Shown: piece after piece, positions 1 through 7,750 of the stretch | Position numbering within the stretch: the stretch's first letter is position 1 | Layout: each line of letters begins with the position of its first letter | Assembly (NCBI GenBank): GCA_024653575.1 | Contig: JANLIJ010000076.1 | Span: forward strand, 1 to 34,443 | Length of the DNA stretch: 34,443 nucleotides | Source: Candidatus Kaiserbacteria bacterium | GTDB taxonomy: Bacteria > Patescibacteriota > Minisyncoccia > Phycocordibacterales > UBA918 | Direction: 5' to 3' | The notes under the pieces: generated by a model | The model's input: only the letters and a program-made list of their open reading frames with translations | Database searches by the model: none | Told to the model about the DNA's origin: nothing | Program-made: the position numbers and the translations under genes

Positions 1-345
1 GATAAGTTTGACGGTATCTCAATCCGCGTACCTGTCCCTGTTGGTTCTATTGTCGACATCACCTTTATTGCAAAGCGCAACACGACCGTGGAGGAGGTAA
101 ACGACGCGCTTACAAAAGCGTCACAGAGCGATGCGTGGAAGAACTATTTTGCAGTCACCAAAGAGCCACTCGTCTCCACGGACATCATTGGCGCAGAGGT
201 AGCATCGATTGCTGACCTTGCACTCACTCGCGTTGTTGATGGTAATCTTGTGAAAGTACTCGCGTGGTATGACAACGAGACGAGTTACACGAGTACACTT
301 GTCGCACACGTTGCGAAAATAGCTTCAATTATTCAGAGTACATAA
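1..345 (+). CDS. gap: Glyceraldehyde-3-phosphate dehydrogenase, C-terminal part (5' end outside window)
   Basis: GAPDH oxidises glyceraldehyde-3-phosphate to 1,3-bisphosphoglycerate with NAD(P) in glycolysis. The frame is open from base 1 and the ORF-track start at base 88 is internal. Visible family signatures are FDGISIRVPVPVGSIVD near the left edge, belonging to the catalytic domain, and WYDNETSYT near the end, the counterpart of the usual WYDNEWGYS. The canonical Trp-Gly of that motif is replaced by Thr-Ser. The NAD-binding half and the catalytic cysteine lie upstream of the window. It ends 12 bases before rpiB, so gap, rpiB and the rpe-like gene look like one transcription unit joining lower glycolysis to the pentose phosphate branch. 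Confidence 0.95.
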   Translation, partial: DKFDGISIRVPVPVGSIVDITFIAKRNTTVEEVNDALTKASQSDAWKNYFAVTKEPLVSTDIIGAEVASIADLALTRVVDGNLVKVLAWYDNETSYTSTLVAHVAKIASIIQST

Positions 346-357
346 TTTCTATAGCGT

Positions 358-807
358 ATGACCATTTATTTTGCTACCGATCACGCTGGATTTGCGCTCA
401 AGGAGGTGCTCGTTCCGTATGTACGTGACGTTCTTGGGTATGAGGTCGTCGATTGCGGTGCAGATGAATATTCTCCCGAGGATGATTATCCTGAATTTAT
501 CAAGAAGGCCGGTGAGGCAGTGTCGAAGGATGAAGACAATACTCGTGCAATCATTCTTGGTGGATCGGGGCAGGGTGAGGCAATGGTTGCAAACAAATAC
601 CCCCACGTACGCGCTACGGTGTATTACGGGGGAACACGAGATATCATCACACTCTCGCGCGAGCACAACAACGCCAATGTGCTCTCGCTGGGTGCGCGGT
701 TTGTGAGCGAGGGTGAGGCAAGGGAGGTTGTGGCCTTGTGGCTCCAAACTCAGTTTGGAGGAGATGAACGACATGTCCGACGTATTGCTCATATTGATAT
801 CGCATAA
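358..807 (+). CDS. rpiB: Ribose-5-phosphate isomerase B
   Basis: Interconverts ribulose-5-phosphate and ribose-5-phosphate in the non-oxidative pentose phosphate pathway. The 149-residue length is normal for RpiB/LacA/LacB proteins. Visible motifs are ATDHAG near residues 6-11 (substrate-binding Asp-His), DCGADEYSPEDDYPEF, LGGSGQGEAMVANK and SREHNNANVLSLGAR. The position of the catalytic Cys in the E. coli enzyme is Gly here, while the Glu of GSGQGE matches the catalytic Glu of the Mycobacterium-type enzyme (GGSGNGE), so this should be the Glu-dependent subtype. The ATG follows gap by 12 bases without a clear Shine-Dalgarno site and the stop is 2 bases from the next start, consistent with co-transcription. 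Confidence 0.95.
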   Translation: MTIYFATDHAGFALKEVLVPYVRDVLGYEVVDCGADEYSPEDDYPEFIKKAGEAVSKDEDNTRAIILGGSGQGEAMVANKYPHVRATVYYGGTRDIITLSREHNNANVLSLGARFVSEGEAREVVALWLQTQFGGDERHVRRIAHIDIA

Positions 808-809
808 GT

Positions 810-1475
810 ATGTCACCAGTTATCCCTGCAATTATTCCAACATCGTTTTCACATCTTGAGGAGACGCTTCGCCGAGTTGCTCCGTTTGCTCGTGAGGTGC
901 AGGTGGATATCGTCGATGGAAAGTTCGTGCCGTTCACCTCATGGCCATATGTGGAAGGGGCGAAAGTGAGTGACCTCTCTCAATTTACCGATGATTTTAT
1001 TATTGAAGTTGACCTCATGCTCAATAACCCCGAGGAGGTTATTTTGGAATACATTGACGCCAAGGTACGACGTATCGTCGTACACCTCGAGAGTACACAA
1101 AAACTCAATGACATCATTGCTCTTAGAAAAGAGTATGATTTCAAGCTCGGTTTCTCAATCAATAACGATACTCCGCTCGAGGTGCTTACAGAAGTGATAG
1201 AGCATGCTGAGTACGTACAGCTCATGGGTATTGCTCACATTGGCTCACAGGGGCAGGCATTCGACGAGCGAGTACTCGAGCGCATTGTGACATTAAAAAA
1301 CAGGTACCCGAGTCTCCTTATCAGTATTGATGGGAGTGTGAACCAGTCCACTATTTCAAAATTAGCGCATGCAGGTGCCGACCGCTGTGTCTCAGGGTCA
1401 GCAATTTTGAAGGAAGAGAACCCCGAAGAGGCATATGAGAACCTCACGTCGCTTTACACTATTGGAGTGCAATAA
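810..1475 (+). CDS. Ribulose-phosphate 3-epimerase-like protein with altered metal ligands
   Basis: A 221-residue TIM-barrel protein of the ribulose-phosphate 3-epimerase (Rpe) family; canonical Rpe interconverts ribulose-5-P and xylulose-5-P. Family landmarks are VQVDIVDGKFVPF (usual HxDxMDGxFVPN), EVDLMLNNPEE (usual DVHLM), GQAFDERVLERI (usual GQxF), ISIDGSV (usual VDGGV) and CVSGSAIL (usual VAGSAIF). Both catalytic Asp residues remain, but the two metal-binding His residues of the family are Gln and Asp. The GFGGQ phosphate loop reads IGSQGQ. It lies 2 bases after rpiB, which supports a role with pentose phosphates, though substrate or metal may differ. It could be a genuine divergent Rpe or a neofunctionalised relative. 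Confidence 0.75.
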   Translation: MSPVIPAIIPTSFSHLEETLRRVAPFAREVQVDIVDGKFVPFTSWPYVEGAKVSDLSQFTDDFIIEVDLMLNNPEEVILEYIDAKVRRIVVHLESTQKLNDIIALRKEYDFKLGFSINNDTPLEVLTEVIEHAEYVQLMGIAHIGSQGQAFDERVLERIVTLKNRYPSLLISIDGSVNQSTISKLAHAGADRCVSGSAILKEENPEEAYENLTSLYTIGVQ

Positions 1476-1526
1476 AAGATTGTCCGGATTTTCATATTTT
1501 GTGCAATCAAGTCCCCAAGGCACTAT

Positions 1527-1556
1527 AAAATTAGTACAGCTAACGGTACTAATTTT
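1527..1556. repeat. Inverted repeat, 11-bp arms, 8-base loop
   Basis: Arms AAAATTAGTAC and GTACTAATTTT pair perfectly around an 8-base loop. The right arm runs into TTTTTG, so this one could act as an intrinsic terminator for gap-rpiB-rpe. It is the first of four inverted repeats that fill most of the 324-base gene-free gap between the rpe-like gene and transketolase. Confidence 0.8.
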
Positions 1557-1564
1557 TGTTTTGC

Positions 1565-1608
1565 CAACATATACTGTAAGCAACAGGTGTTGCTTACAGT
1601 ATATGTTG
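1565..1608. repeat. Perfect inverted repeat, 20-bp arms, 4-base loop
   Basis: CAACATATACTGTAAGCAAC is followed by AGGT and then its exact reverse complement. No T tract follows on either strand, so a simple terminator role is not obvious. A perfect 20-bp arm implies recent origin or selection on structure. Confidence 0.9.
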
Positions 1609-1634
1609 ATAATTACTCATTTTTAATTATTTTC

Positions 1635-1676
1635 AATGTGTACTATAAGCTCCAATTGGAGCTTATAGTACACATT
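1635..1676. repeat. Perfect 42-bp palindrome without loop
   Basis: The two 21-bp halves, centred on CCAATTGG, are exact reverse complements with no spacer. No poly-T follows. The architecture is the same as the 44-bp palindrome after the dnaE stop at 30933-30976. Confidence 0.9.
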
Positions 1677-1682
1677 TGCAAT

Positions 1683-1718
1683 TTATATTTTAGTTCGCAT
1701 ATGCGAACTAAAATATAA
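1683..1718. repeat. Perfect 36-bp palindrome without loop
   Basis: Eighteen-base halves meeting at TTCGCATATGCGAA are exact reverse complements. It lies 6 bases beyond the preceding palindrome, giving a run of palindromes ahead of the transketolase promoter. Confidence 0.9.
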
Positions 1719-1786
1719 GTGTGGGGGAACGCAGTACTGTGTGGTGGTAATTAACAGATGCTCCACTTTGATGCACTGGGACAGGG

Positions 1787-1792
1787 TATACT
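1787..1792 (+). promoter_or_regulatory. -10 box TATACT of transketolase, leaderless arrangement
   Basis: TATACT ends 7 bases before the ATG at 1800, so transcription would begin at or next to the start codon. This box lies inside the 5' extension of the ORF-track frame (1758), which argues that the extension is not translated. No good -35 box is visible. Confidence 0.6.
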
Positions 1793-1799
1793 AGCGTAT

Positions 1800-2696
1800 A
1801 TGCATTATCTTTCTGATAAAGAAGTTCATGAGCTTGAAATACAGGCGAATGAAATACGTCAGAGCATCATCGAGATGCTCGTCGAGGCGGGGAGTGGACA
1901 CACGGCAGGGCCTCTCGGCATGGCCGATATTTTCACACTCCTCTACTTTGAGGTTTTGAAGCACAACCCAAAAGACCCATTCTGGAAAGAGCGAGACAGA
2001 GTCGTGCTTTCAAATGGACACATTTGTCCTGTACTCTACGCCACGATGGCGCACGTGGGATATTTTCCTGTTGAAGAATTGCTGACGCTTCGAAAGTTCG
2101 GCACTCGTCTCCAGGGTCACCCACACACGGAAGCGCTACCAGGAATAGAGACAAGCTCCGGCCCACTCGGCTCGGGCCTTTCTCAGGCGGTTGGCATGGC
2201 ACTTGCCGAGCGTATTGACAATCCATATTCTTCAAAATACTTCTACTGTCTCACGGGAGACGGAGAGCTCGATTGTGGACAGGTCTGGGAAGCGTTTATG
2301 CACGGAGGGAAGGAGAAGCTTCACAACCTCATTGTCATCATAGATAGGAATGGAATTCAGATTGATGGGTACACGAAGGATGTCATGCCTCTTGAGCCAC
2401 TCCGTGAAAAACTTGAATCATTCAATTGGGATGTACAGGAAGTTGATGGACACAATATTCGATCAATGAATGATGCGATAGGGAAGGCGCAGGCGGTCTA
2501 TGGACAGCCTTCTGTGATTATTGCGCACACGATAGCCTCAAAGGGGATTGATGTTTTTGAGCGCGACTTCAGATGGCATGGGAATCCCCCTGGGCTTGGT
2601 CCAGAGAACTATGTGAAGAAGTCAGAGCAGGCGAAAGTCGCGCTCCAGAAACTCCGAACACTCAACGGACACCTCCAGGCGCATGACGTTGAATAA
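1800..2696 (+). CDS. Transketolase, N-terminal (TPP-binding) subunit
   Basis: The thiamine-diphosphate-binding half of a split transketolase, which moves two-carbon units between sugar phosphates. I chose the ATG at 1800 (MHYLSDKEVHELE) over the 1758 start because a -10 box lies in between. The 298-residue length fits TktA-like N-terminal subunits. Visible motifs are AGSGHTAGPLGMADI near the N-terminus (substrate and TPP binding His), SNGHICPVLYA, QGHPHTEALPGIETSSGPLG and the TPP/Mg motif GDGELDCG, near residue 153, followed by NGIQIDG. The partner subunit starts 26 bases downstream, so both halves are made together. Split transketolases are common in Archaea, Firmicutes and CPR bacteria. Confidence 0.93.
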   Translation: MHYLSDKEVHELEIQANEIRQSIIEMLVEAGSGHTAGPLGMADIFTLLYFEVLKHNPKDPFWKERDRVVLSNGHICPVLYATMAHVGYFPVEELLTLRKFGTRLQGHPHTEALPGIETSSGPLGSGLSQAVGMALAERIDNPYSSKYFYCLTGDGELDCGQVWEAFMHGGKEKLHNLIVIIDRNGIQIDGYTKDVMPLEPLREKLESFNWDVQEVDGHNIRSMNDAIGKAQAVYGQPSVIIAHTIASKGIDVFERDFRWHGNPPGLGPENYVKKSEQAKVALQKLRTLNGHLQAHDVE

Positions 2697-2722
2697 AATA
2701 TTTTGAATCTTAATTAATCCAT

Positions 2723-3715
2723 ATGGGAAACCTCGCACAGCATATAAATCCGAATCTGTTCAACAGCGATGTCGAGACAGCGCCAAATCGTAATGGGTAT
2801 GGGGACGGTCTCAAAGAAGCTGGGGAAGCCGACGTGCGGGTGGTAGCACTCTCTGCAGACCTCACCTCATCGACAAAGACGAATGTCTTTGCAGAAGCCT
2901 TTCCTCAGCGTTTTGTGCAGGTTGGTATTGCAGAACAGTCAATGGCGTCGGTTGCTGCCGGTATGGCGTCGATGGGGAAGATACCATTCTTCGCGTCGTA
3001 TGCAGCTTTTTCTCCGGGGAGAAATTGGGAGCAGATCCGTACGACCATTGCATACAATGGAACGAACGTGAAAATAATCGGAGCACATGCGGGTGTCTCG
3101 GTGGGACCCGACGGAGCGACACACCAAGCGCTTGAGGACATTGCGACAATGCGCATTATTCCGCGCATGGTGGTAATCGCACCGTGTGATTACCATGAGG
3201 CAAAGAAGGCGACACTTGCAATGGCAAAGTATGTCGGCCCTGCATATATGCGCCTCGCTCGGGAGGCAAGTCCTACGATTACTACTCCCGCAACACCGTT
3301 TGCTATAGGGAAAGCAGATGTATTCCTGAAAAGGAATGTTGAACACGGAAAGAAGGTTGGTATTATCTCGACAGGCATCGTCACCTACCAAGCACTTGTT
3401 GCAGGGAAAGTTTTAAATGAAAAGGGAATCGGGGCATCAGTCATGCATATGGCAACCATTAAGCCACTCGACAAAGAGGCAGTATTGAGATTTGCTGAGG
3501 AACACGATGTGCTCGTGACCGTTGAGGAGCATCAGCGTGCGGGAGGGCTCGGAAGTGCTGTTGCGGAATACCTGAGTCTTGTGCGCCCAACAAGAATTCT
3601 CCGACTCGGTATTGATGATGTCTTTGGACAATCAGGGACACCAGAACAGCTCTTTAAAGAGTATGGTATCGATAGTCAGAGTATTATTAATGAAACACAA
3701 AAATTTATAGGTTAA
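2723..3715 (+). CDS. Transketolase, C-terminal (pyrimidine-binding) subunit
   Basis: Second half of the split transketolase, carrying the Pyr and C-terminal domains. The 330-residue protein shows VGIAEQSMASVAAGMA (the catalytic Glu that activates the thiazolium cofactor), FASYAAFSPGRNWEQIR, GAHAGVSVGPDGATHQALED and MRLAREA, and ends with the transketolase C domain (VTVEEHQRAGGLG, GIDDVFGQSGTPEQLF). DxS synthase shares this fold, but pairing with the N-terminal subunit directly upstream favours transketolase. It follows the N subunit in the same operon and ends 18 bases before the next gene. Confidence 0.93.
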   Translation: MGNLAQHINPNLFNSDVETAPNRNGYGDGLKEAGEADVRVVALSADLTSSTKTNVFAEAFPQRFVQVGIAEQSMASVAAGMASMGKIPFFASYAAFSPGRNWEQIRTTIAYNGTNVKIIGAHAGVSVGPDGATHQALEDIATMRIIPRMVVIAPCDYHEAKKATLAMAKYVGPAYMRLAREASPTITTPATPFAIGKADVFLKRNVEHGKKVGIISTGIVTYQALVAGKVLNEKGIGASVMHMATIKPLDKEAVLRFAEEHDVLVTVEEHQRAGGLGSAVAEYLSLVRPTRILRLGIDDVFGQSGTPEQLFKEYGIDSQSIINETQKFIG

Positions 3716-3733
3716 TTTAACCCTTTAACTCAT

Positions 3734-4777
3734 ATGAATAACATCACTCTCCGGAGCACCCTCATCACCTTCACCTCATTTATCTTCGTGATTACGGCGG
3801 TAAACGCATGGACTGGCCCATCGGTATCAGCACCGAACGGCAACGTCTCTGCGCCACTCACCATTTCAGCAACATCACAGAGCAAGACAGGAGGTCTTGA
3901 TGTGGGATGGCTCAGTGCGGTAGGTGCAGTGAAGGTAGGATACACCGCAACAGCCTGTACCGCAGACCTTGCCGGTTCACTCCGCTGGAACACTGGTGTC
4001 ATGGAATATTGTAACGGTACCGTCTGGGGACCGTTTGTAGGGAGTGGTACCAGTGGTGGAACAAATTCATGTTTAACAAAGGCAGGGCTCATGAAAGCGT
4101 ATGCAGGAAAGTCTGTTACACATAGTGGTTACCTTGGTATGGCAAGAGCCACGCTCACAGTTAATGCGGAGGGAACGTATTCTACCTGCTCAATGCAAGA
4201 TGCATATGGACGAACAAGCACGTTACCATCACAAGGACCAGATGGAGGTGCGCAAGGTGGTGTGGCCAATGCGGCTAACAGCGTTGTGATTTCTGCGTAT
4301 CAGGGCAGTGCTTTTGATTGTACAGCGTATTATGATAATGGGGGCACCCTTTATATGACGAGAGTTGTATTCCCCGAGTATAGTGACGGAGCTTTCTCTG
4401 CTGGGCAGTATCGTTGGGATATGGCTCCAGCGAATACTGGCCAAGCCTCTGGTGTTGCGGATCTCCCTGGTGGGTCTGTTCTGAATAAGTGTACTTCGGG
4501 TGGAAACGCAGTAACTGAGACCGATCCTACAGTCCTCACGAGCGTGAAGGATGGTGTGAGTTGGAGTGAAGTGACGGGGAAGCCGGATATCCAGCTTTCG
4601 TCAGGGTCAGTAGTTGCTGGATGCGAATGGGCAAGCCAAGCTAATCCATCGTATTGTTGGGGAGGCGCATCACAACAAAGTTCCGAACCAGTCACTGGCC
4701 TTTGTCCGTCAGGAACCCGAATAAGAAAAATGATCGAAGCGGGGATGGGCCTCTCTTTCTTGTGCATTAAAAATTGA
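3734..4777 (+). CDS. Secreted Cys-containing protein of unknown function
   Basis: A 347-residue protein with an N-terminal hydrophobic signal sequence (residues about 8-24, probable cleavage after VNA) and no later membrane segment, so probably secreted or surface-associated. Residues about 70-95 contain CTADLAGSLRWNTGVMEYC followed by a WGPF motif; this Cys-bounded motif resembles the small 'ADLAGxxRWNTxxxxxCNGxxW' module seen in many Parcubacteria secreted and pilin-like proteins, from memory rather than a search. The middle is rich in Gly, Ala and Ser; the C-terminus has four Cys. No catalytic motif recognised. It follows transketolase by 18 bases, perhaps by readthrough, and ends at a strong terminator. 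Confidence 0.75.
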   Translation: MNNITLRSTLITFTSFIFVITAVNAWTGPSVSAPNGNVSAPLTISATSQSKTGGLDVGWLSAVGAVKVGYTATACTADLAGSLRWNTGVMEYCNGTVWGPFVGSGTSGGTNSCLTKAGLMKAYAGKSVTHSGYLGMARATLTVNAEGTYSTCSMQDAYGRTSTLPSQGPDGGAQGGVANAANSVVISAYQGSAFDCTAYYDNGGTLYMTRVVFPEYSDGAFSAGQYRWDMAPANTGQASGVADLPGGSVLNKCTSGGNAVTETDPTVLTSVKDGVSWSEVTGKPDIQLSSGSVVAGCEWASQANPSYCWGGASQQSSEPVTGLCPSGTRIRKMIEAGMGLSFLCIKN

Positions 4778-4795
4778 GTATAGGTTTATAATAAA

Positions 4796-4826
4796 AAAAC
4801 ACCGCGCCCTTAAGGCGCGGTGTTTT
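4796..4826. terminator. Bidirectional intrinsic terminator
   Basis: Ten-base arms ACACCGCGCC and GGCGCGGTGT around a CTTAA loop, flanked by an A tract on the left and a T tract on the right. It lies between the convergent secreted-protein gene and the PfkB kinase and can serve both. Confidence 0.9.
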
Positions 4827-4840
4827 ATTATCCTTGTAAA

Positions 4841-5845
4841 CTACTCAGCGACCTTTGCGACGTAGTCTGCAGGAGCGTTCTTGATGTATTCAAGTATCTT
4901 TTCCTTTGTAAGAAGTCCGTTCTGTGCGCCAATGTACTGAACGACGGACATGGAGTTGATTGGTCCCCACGCAAGTGCTGTCTTTACATCAAACCCAAGA
5001 ATGAGGGCGCTCACAAACGTCGATGAGAATGAGTCTCCGGCGCCGGTGCGTGAGACAGGTTCCTTTGGGTCTGGATACATCGGCATGTACCATGCGGTGT
5101 CGCCATCGAGCGCAAACGCTCCGTGCGGGCCGTCGGTAATAACTGGAATCTTTGGACCGAGTTCCTTCATCATACGGAGAAGGGTAGGGATATGCTGTTC
5201 TTCAGTCCCGAGGATTTCCTGAGCTTCCTCCTTGTTGCAGAAGAATATCTCAGTCACTGCATAAAGGTCTTTGAGCTCCTCATATCCGAGACGAATTTGG
5301 AATGTCCCTGGTTGGAAAGCGAGTTTTGTCTCAGGATGTTCTGTGACGTACTTTGCAACCTCATGATGGAACGCAACACCATTTTCGCCAATTGATGAGA
5401 AGTAGAGAAATCGTGGTGGTACTTGAAAATCGGGAAGCGTGTATGGATATTCCTCGTGCTTGATAAGAATGGTTCGCTCTGCTCCGAGGCGGAGGATGTA
5501 GTGGTAATTGGTCTTCTTTCCTTCGTGTACTTTTACGAAGTCGGTGTCAATACCTTCTTTGCGGAGCGTATCGAGACAGTCCTTCCCATTGCGGTCATGA
5601 CCAAGATTTGAGACGAGTGCTGAGCGAAGGCCGAGCCTGTGTGCAGCAACTGCAGCGTTTGCTGAGTTTCCGACTGCATTCACCACGACGACGTCCTTGT
5701 AGGGGAGTTTCCCCCCAAAGTCCATCTCGAGTTTCTTTCGGCCGGTCTTTTCATCGGTAGTAATGCGCGCATCGTTCTCAGAGAGTTCGATAAACGCGTC
5801 GACTGTTGTGTCGCCAAGGGCAACGAAATCATATTGTTGTGACAT
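4841..5845 (-). CDS. PfkB-family carbohydrate kinase
   Basis: A 334-residue ribokinase/PfkB-family kinase that would phosphorylate a sugar or nucleoside with ATP. I start it at the ATG giving MSQQYDFVALGDTTVD because the ORF-track extension (to 5908) crosses a -10 box. Visible are the N-terminal Gly-rich motif region NAVGNSANAAVAAHRLGL (PfkB signature 1), HEEYPYTLPD, and the C-terminal anion-hole signature RTGAGDSFSSTF, whose Asp is the catalytic base. Substrate is not readable: ribokinase, fructokinase and adenosine kinase types are all possible. It faces the secreted-protein gene across a shared terminator and is divergent from the 2-hydroxyacid dehydrogenase. A role feeding sugar phosphate into the neighbouring pathway is an inference. 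Confidence 0.88.
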   Translation of the reverse strand: MSQQYDFVALGDTTVDAFIELSENDARITTDEKTGRKKLEMDFGGKLPYKDVVVVNAVGNSANAAVAAHRLGLRSALVSNLGHDRNGKDCLDTLRKEGIDTDFVKVHEGKKTNYHYILRLGAERTILIKHEEYPYTLPDFQVPPRFLYFSSIGENGVAFHHEVAKYVTEHPETKLAFQPGTFQIRLGYEELKDLYAVTEIFFCNKEEAQEILGTEEQHIPTLLRMMKELGPKIPVITDGPHGAFALDGDTAWYMPMYPDPKEPVSRTGAGDSFSSTFVSALILGFDVKTALAWGPINSMSVVQYIGAQNGLLTKEKILEYIKNAPADYVAKVAE

Positions 5846-5854
5846 AGTCCTCAC

Positions 5855-5860
5855 ATTGTA
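5855..5860 (-). promoter_or_regulatory. -10 box TACAAT of PfkB kinase
   Basis: On the minus strand TACAAT ends 9 bases before the ATG at 5845, the near-leaderless spacing seen at many genes here. No convincing -35 box. Confidence 0.5.
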
Positions 5861-5907
5861 CCATTTACCGTGGGTCACGCGTGGTATAGTAGTGGGATTA
5901 TTACACA

Positions 5908-5913
5908 TATAGT
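5908..5913 (+). promoter_or_regulatory. -10 box TATAGT of 2-hydroxyacid dehydrogenase
   Basis: TATAGT lies 15 bases before the ATG at 5929; a second TATAGT is at 5885-5890. Either could be used. The 83-base divergent gap holds this promoter and the kinase promoter. Confidence 0.4.
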
Positions 5914-5928
5914 TTCAGTATACGTACT

Positions 5929-6903
5929 ATGGCACTTGTTTATATTACCCGGCACATTCCAGACATTGGTATCAACCTCCTTCGGGCGGCAGGGCACACT
6001 GTTGACGTGAGTACCAAGGATGGTGTCCTCACCCCAGCAGAACTTATTACCGCCCTCAAAGCAAAACCATATGATGCGGTCATCTCGCTTCTTACCGACA
6101 CTATTAATAAAGAAGTTTTTGATGCTGTGCCTACGGCAAAGATTTTTGCAAACTACGCGGTCGGATACAACAACATCACACTCAGTGATGCAAAGGACGC
6201 GGGAGTGACCATTACCAACACACCAGGGGTGCTTACGGACACCGTTGCGGAATTTACCATTGCGCTCATGCTCGCTGTAGCAAAACGCATTCCCGAATCA
6301 GACGCATTTACACGAAAAGGAATGTACGAGGGATGGGGCCCAGAGCTTTTCCTTGGAAGTGACCTCAAGGGGAAGACGCTCGGTATACTCGGAGCAGGAC
6401 GTATCGGGTATGAGGTTGCTCGTCGTGCGGGACTTGGTCTTGGTATGAAGATTGCATATTACGATGTAAACCAAATGCCACAGATTGAAAATGACTTCGG
6501 TGCGGTATTTGTCCCCGAGGTTAATGACTTACTCAAGATTGCTGACGTGGTTACTATTCATGTGCCGTTACTTCCAACAACTGAACACCTCCTCAATGCT
6601 GAGCGATTCGCGCTCATGAAGCCTTCCGCATATCTCATCAATACTTCACGCGGTCCCGTTGTCGATGAAGATGCACTTGTGGTTGCACTCAAGAATGGAG
6701 TCATTCGAGGTGCCGGTATTGATGTGTTTGAGCATGAACCAAAACTTGCTCATGGACTCGTAGACCTTCCAAACGTCATTATCACTCCACACATTGCATC
6801 CGCATCGGATGAGACTCGCAATAAGATGTCAGAGATGGCCGCTCAAAATGCCATTGATTTCCTCGCAGGGGAAGTACCTGATAACGTTGTCGCTCTAGAT
6901 TAG
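5929..6903 (+). CDS. D-isomer-specific 2-hydroxyacid dehydrogenase (glyoxylate/hydroxypyruvate reductase-like)
   Basis: A 324-residue NAD(P)-dependent dehydrogenase of the D-2-hydroxyacid family, which reduces 2-oxoacids such as glyoxylate, hydroxypyruvate or pyruvate. The catalytic domain opens with VYITRHIPDIGINLL; the Rossmann motif is GILGAGRIGYEVARRA near residues 150-165. The catalytic triad region is visible: Arg in NTSRGPVVDEDAL, Glu in GIDVFEHEP and His in ITPHIAS. The NTPGVLTDTVAEF segment resembles D-glycerate dehydrogenase/glyoxylate reductase, so that is the best substrate guess. It is a monocistron between its own promoter and a terminator. Confidence 0.9.
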   Translation: MALVYITRHIPDIGINLLRAAGHTVDVSTKDGVLTPAELITALKAKPYDAVISLLTDTINKEVFDAVPTAKIFANYAVGYNNITLSDAKDAGVTITNTPGVLTDTVAEFTIALMLAVAKRIPESDAFTRKGMYEGWGPELFLGSDLKGKTLGILGAGRIGYEVARRAGLGLGMKIAYYDVNQMPQIENDFGAVFVPEVNDLLKIADVVTIHVPLLPTTEHLLNAERFALMKPSAYLINTSRGPVVDEDALVVALKNGVIRGAGIDVFEHEPKLAHGLVDLPNVIITPHIASASDETRNKMSEMAAQNAIDFLAGEVPDNVVALD

Positions 6904-6921
6904 GGCATATCCCAAAACCCC

Positions 6922-6956
6922 CACAAACGCCCCGCTGTCCCAGGGGGGTGTTTGTG
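6922..6956 (+). terminator. Probable terminator after 2-hydroxyacid dehydrogenase
   Basis: CACAAACGCCCC pairs with GGGGTGTTTGTG (one G-T pair) around a short loop. The following T tract is weak. The first 30 bases after the stop codon also resemble the start of the 9117-9243 repeat. Confidence 0.6.
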
Positions 6957-7011
6957 TGTTTGAATATTTTCCAGTCTATGGTATGGTAATCGTCACATAA
7001 ATTATATTAAT

Positions 7012-7647
7012 ATGACATTTACACTCACCGTTGAAACACGAACCGTGCAGGGAAAGAAGCTTGCACAGCTACGCGATGCAGGGAAACTCCCTGCGGTCAT
7101 GTATGGTCCTAAGGAAGCATCAACATTGCTCACTGTTGACCGTGTGGCTTTTGAGAAGCTTTTTAAGCAGACAGGTGAGTCAAGCGTCATCGTCCTCGAG
7201 GGTCTTGACTCTTCTAAAGAGGTTCTCGTTCACGAAGTTGCCTTTGATGCACTTCGTGGAGGTATTACGCACGTTGATTTCTACGCTCTCGAAGCAGGAA
7301 AGGAGATTACCGTCGACGTCCCGCTCACGTTCGTGGGAGAGGCACCAGCACTGAAGCTTGGAGGTAACCTTACCAAGGTTCTCCATGAAGTGGAGGTTAC
7401 CTGTACTCCAGCAAACTTGCCAAAAGAGATTATTGTCGACGTGAGTGTACTCGATGATTTTGAAAAGCAAATTCACGTCAGTGACCTCGTTGTACCAAAA
7501 GGTGTTGTTATCGAGAATGACGTTACTGAGGTTGTCGCTCTCGTACAGGCCGTTGCCGAGGAGAAGGAAGTTGAGACTGTCATTGATATGAGTGCTATTG
7601 AGGTTGAAAAGAAGGGAAAGACAGAGGAACCAGAGGAAGTAAAATAG
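7012..7647 (+). CDS. rplY: 50S ribosomal protein bL25, CTC (two-domain) form
   Basis: bL25 binds 5S rRNA in the large ribosomal subunit. The 211-residue length is the long CTC form with an added beta domain. N-terminal L25 signature: TLTVETRTVQGKKLAQLRDAG followed by LPAVMYGP (about residues 3-32); the CTC domain includes HVDFYALEAGKEITVDVPL and CTPANLPKEIIVDVS. The C-terminus is an acidic/lysine tail (KGKTEEPEEVK). It stands alone with an intrinsic terminator behind it. The ATG at 7012 gives the canonical family start; no Shine-Dalgarno site is apparent. Confidence 0.93.
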   Translation: MTFTLTVETRTVQGKKLAQLRDAGKLPAVMYGPKEASTLLTVDRVAFEKLFKQTGESSVIVLEGLDSSKEVLVHEVAFDALRGGITHVDFYALEAGKEITVDVPLTFVGEAPALKLGGNLTKVLHEVEVTCTPANLPKEIIVDVSVLDDFEKQIHVSDLVVPKGVVIENDVTEVVALVQAVAEEKEVETVIDMSAIEVEKKGKTEEPEEVK

Positions 7648-7656
7648 TCTTTCTAG

Positions 7657-7695
7657 AAAAAGCCCCACGTTTTCAAGCAAATGATGGGGCTTTTT
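7657..7695 (+). terminator. Intrinsic terminator after rplY
   Basis: AAAAAGCCCCA and TGGGGCTTTTT flank a 17-base loop, ending in a T tract. The A tract on the left makes it symmetric. Confidence 0.9.
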
Positions 7696-7734
7696 CTGTG
7701 GTAAAAAGTATAGAGATTATTGAAGGTAATTTGC

Positions 7735-7740
7735 TATACT
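7735..7740 (+). promoter_or_regulatory. -10 box TATACT of the lytic transglycosylase
   Basis: TATACT ends 10 bases before the ATG at 7751, again predicting a very short or absent leader. Confidence 0.55.
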
Positions 7741-7750
7741 GTATGGATAC

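Noticed and set aside
1527-1718. Run of palindromes considered as CRISPR or as a plasmid-type origin
   Set aside because: The palindromes are unrelated in sequence and no constant repeat/variable spacer pattern exists. No DnaA boxes or iterons were recognised nearby.
2862-3391. Several minus-strand ORFs of 60-150 residues opposite transketolase
   Set aside because: They overlap a strongly conserved plus-strand gene, have Cys/Arg-rich non-protein-like composition and no motifs.
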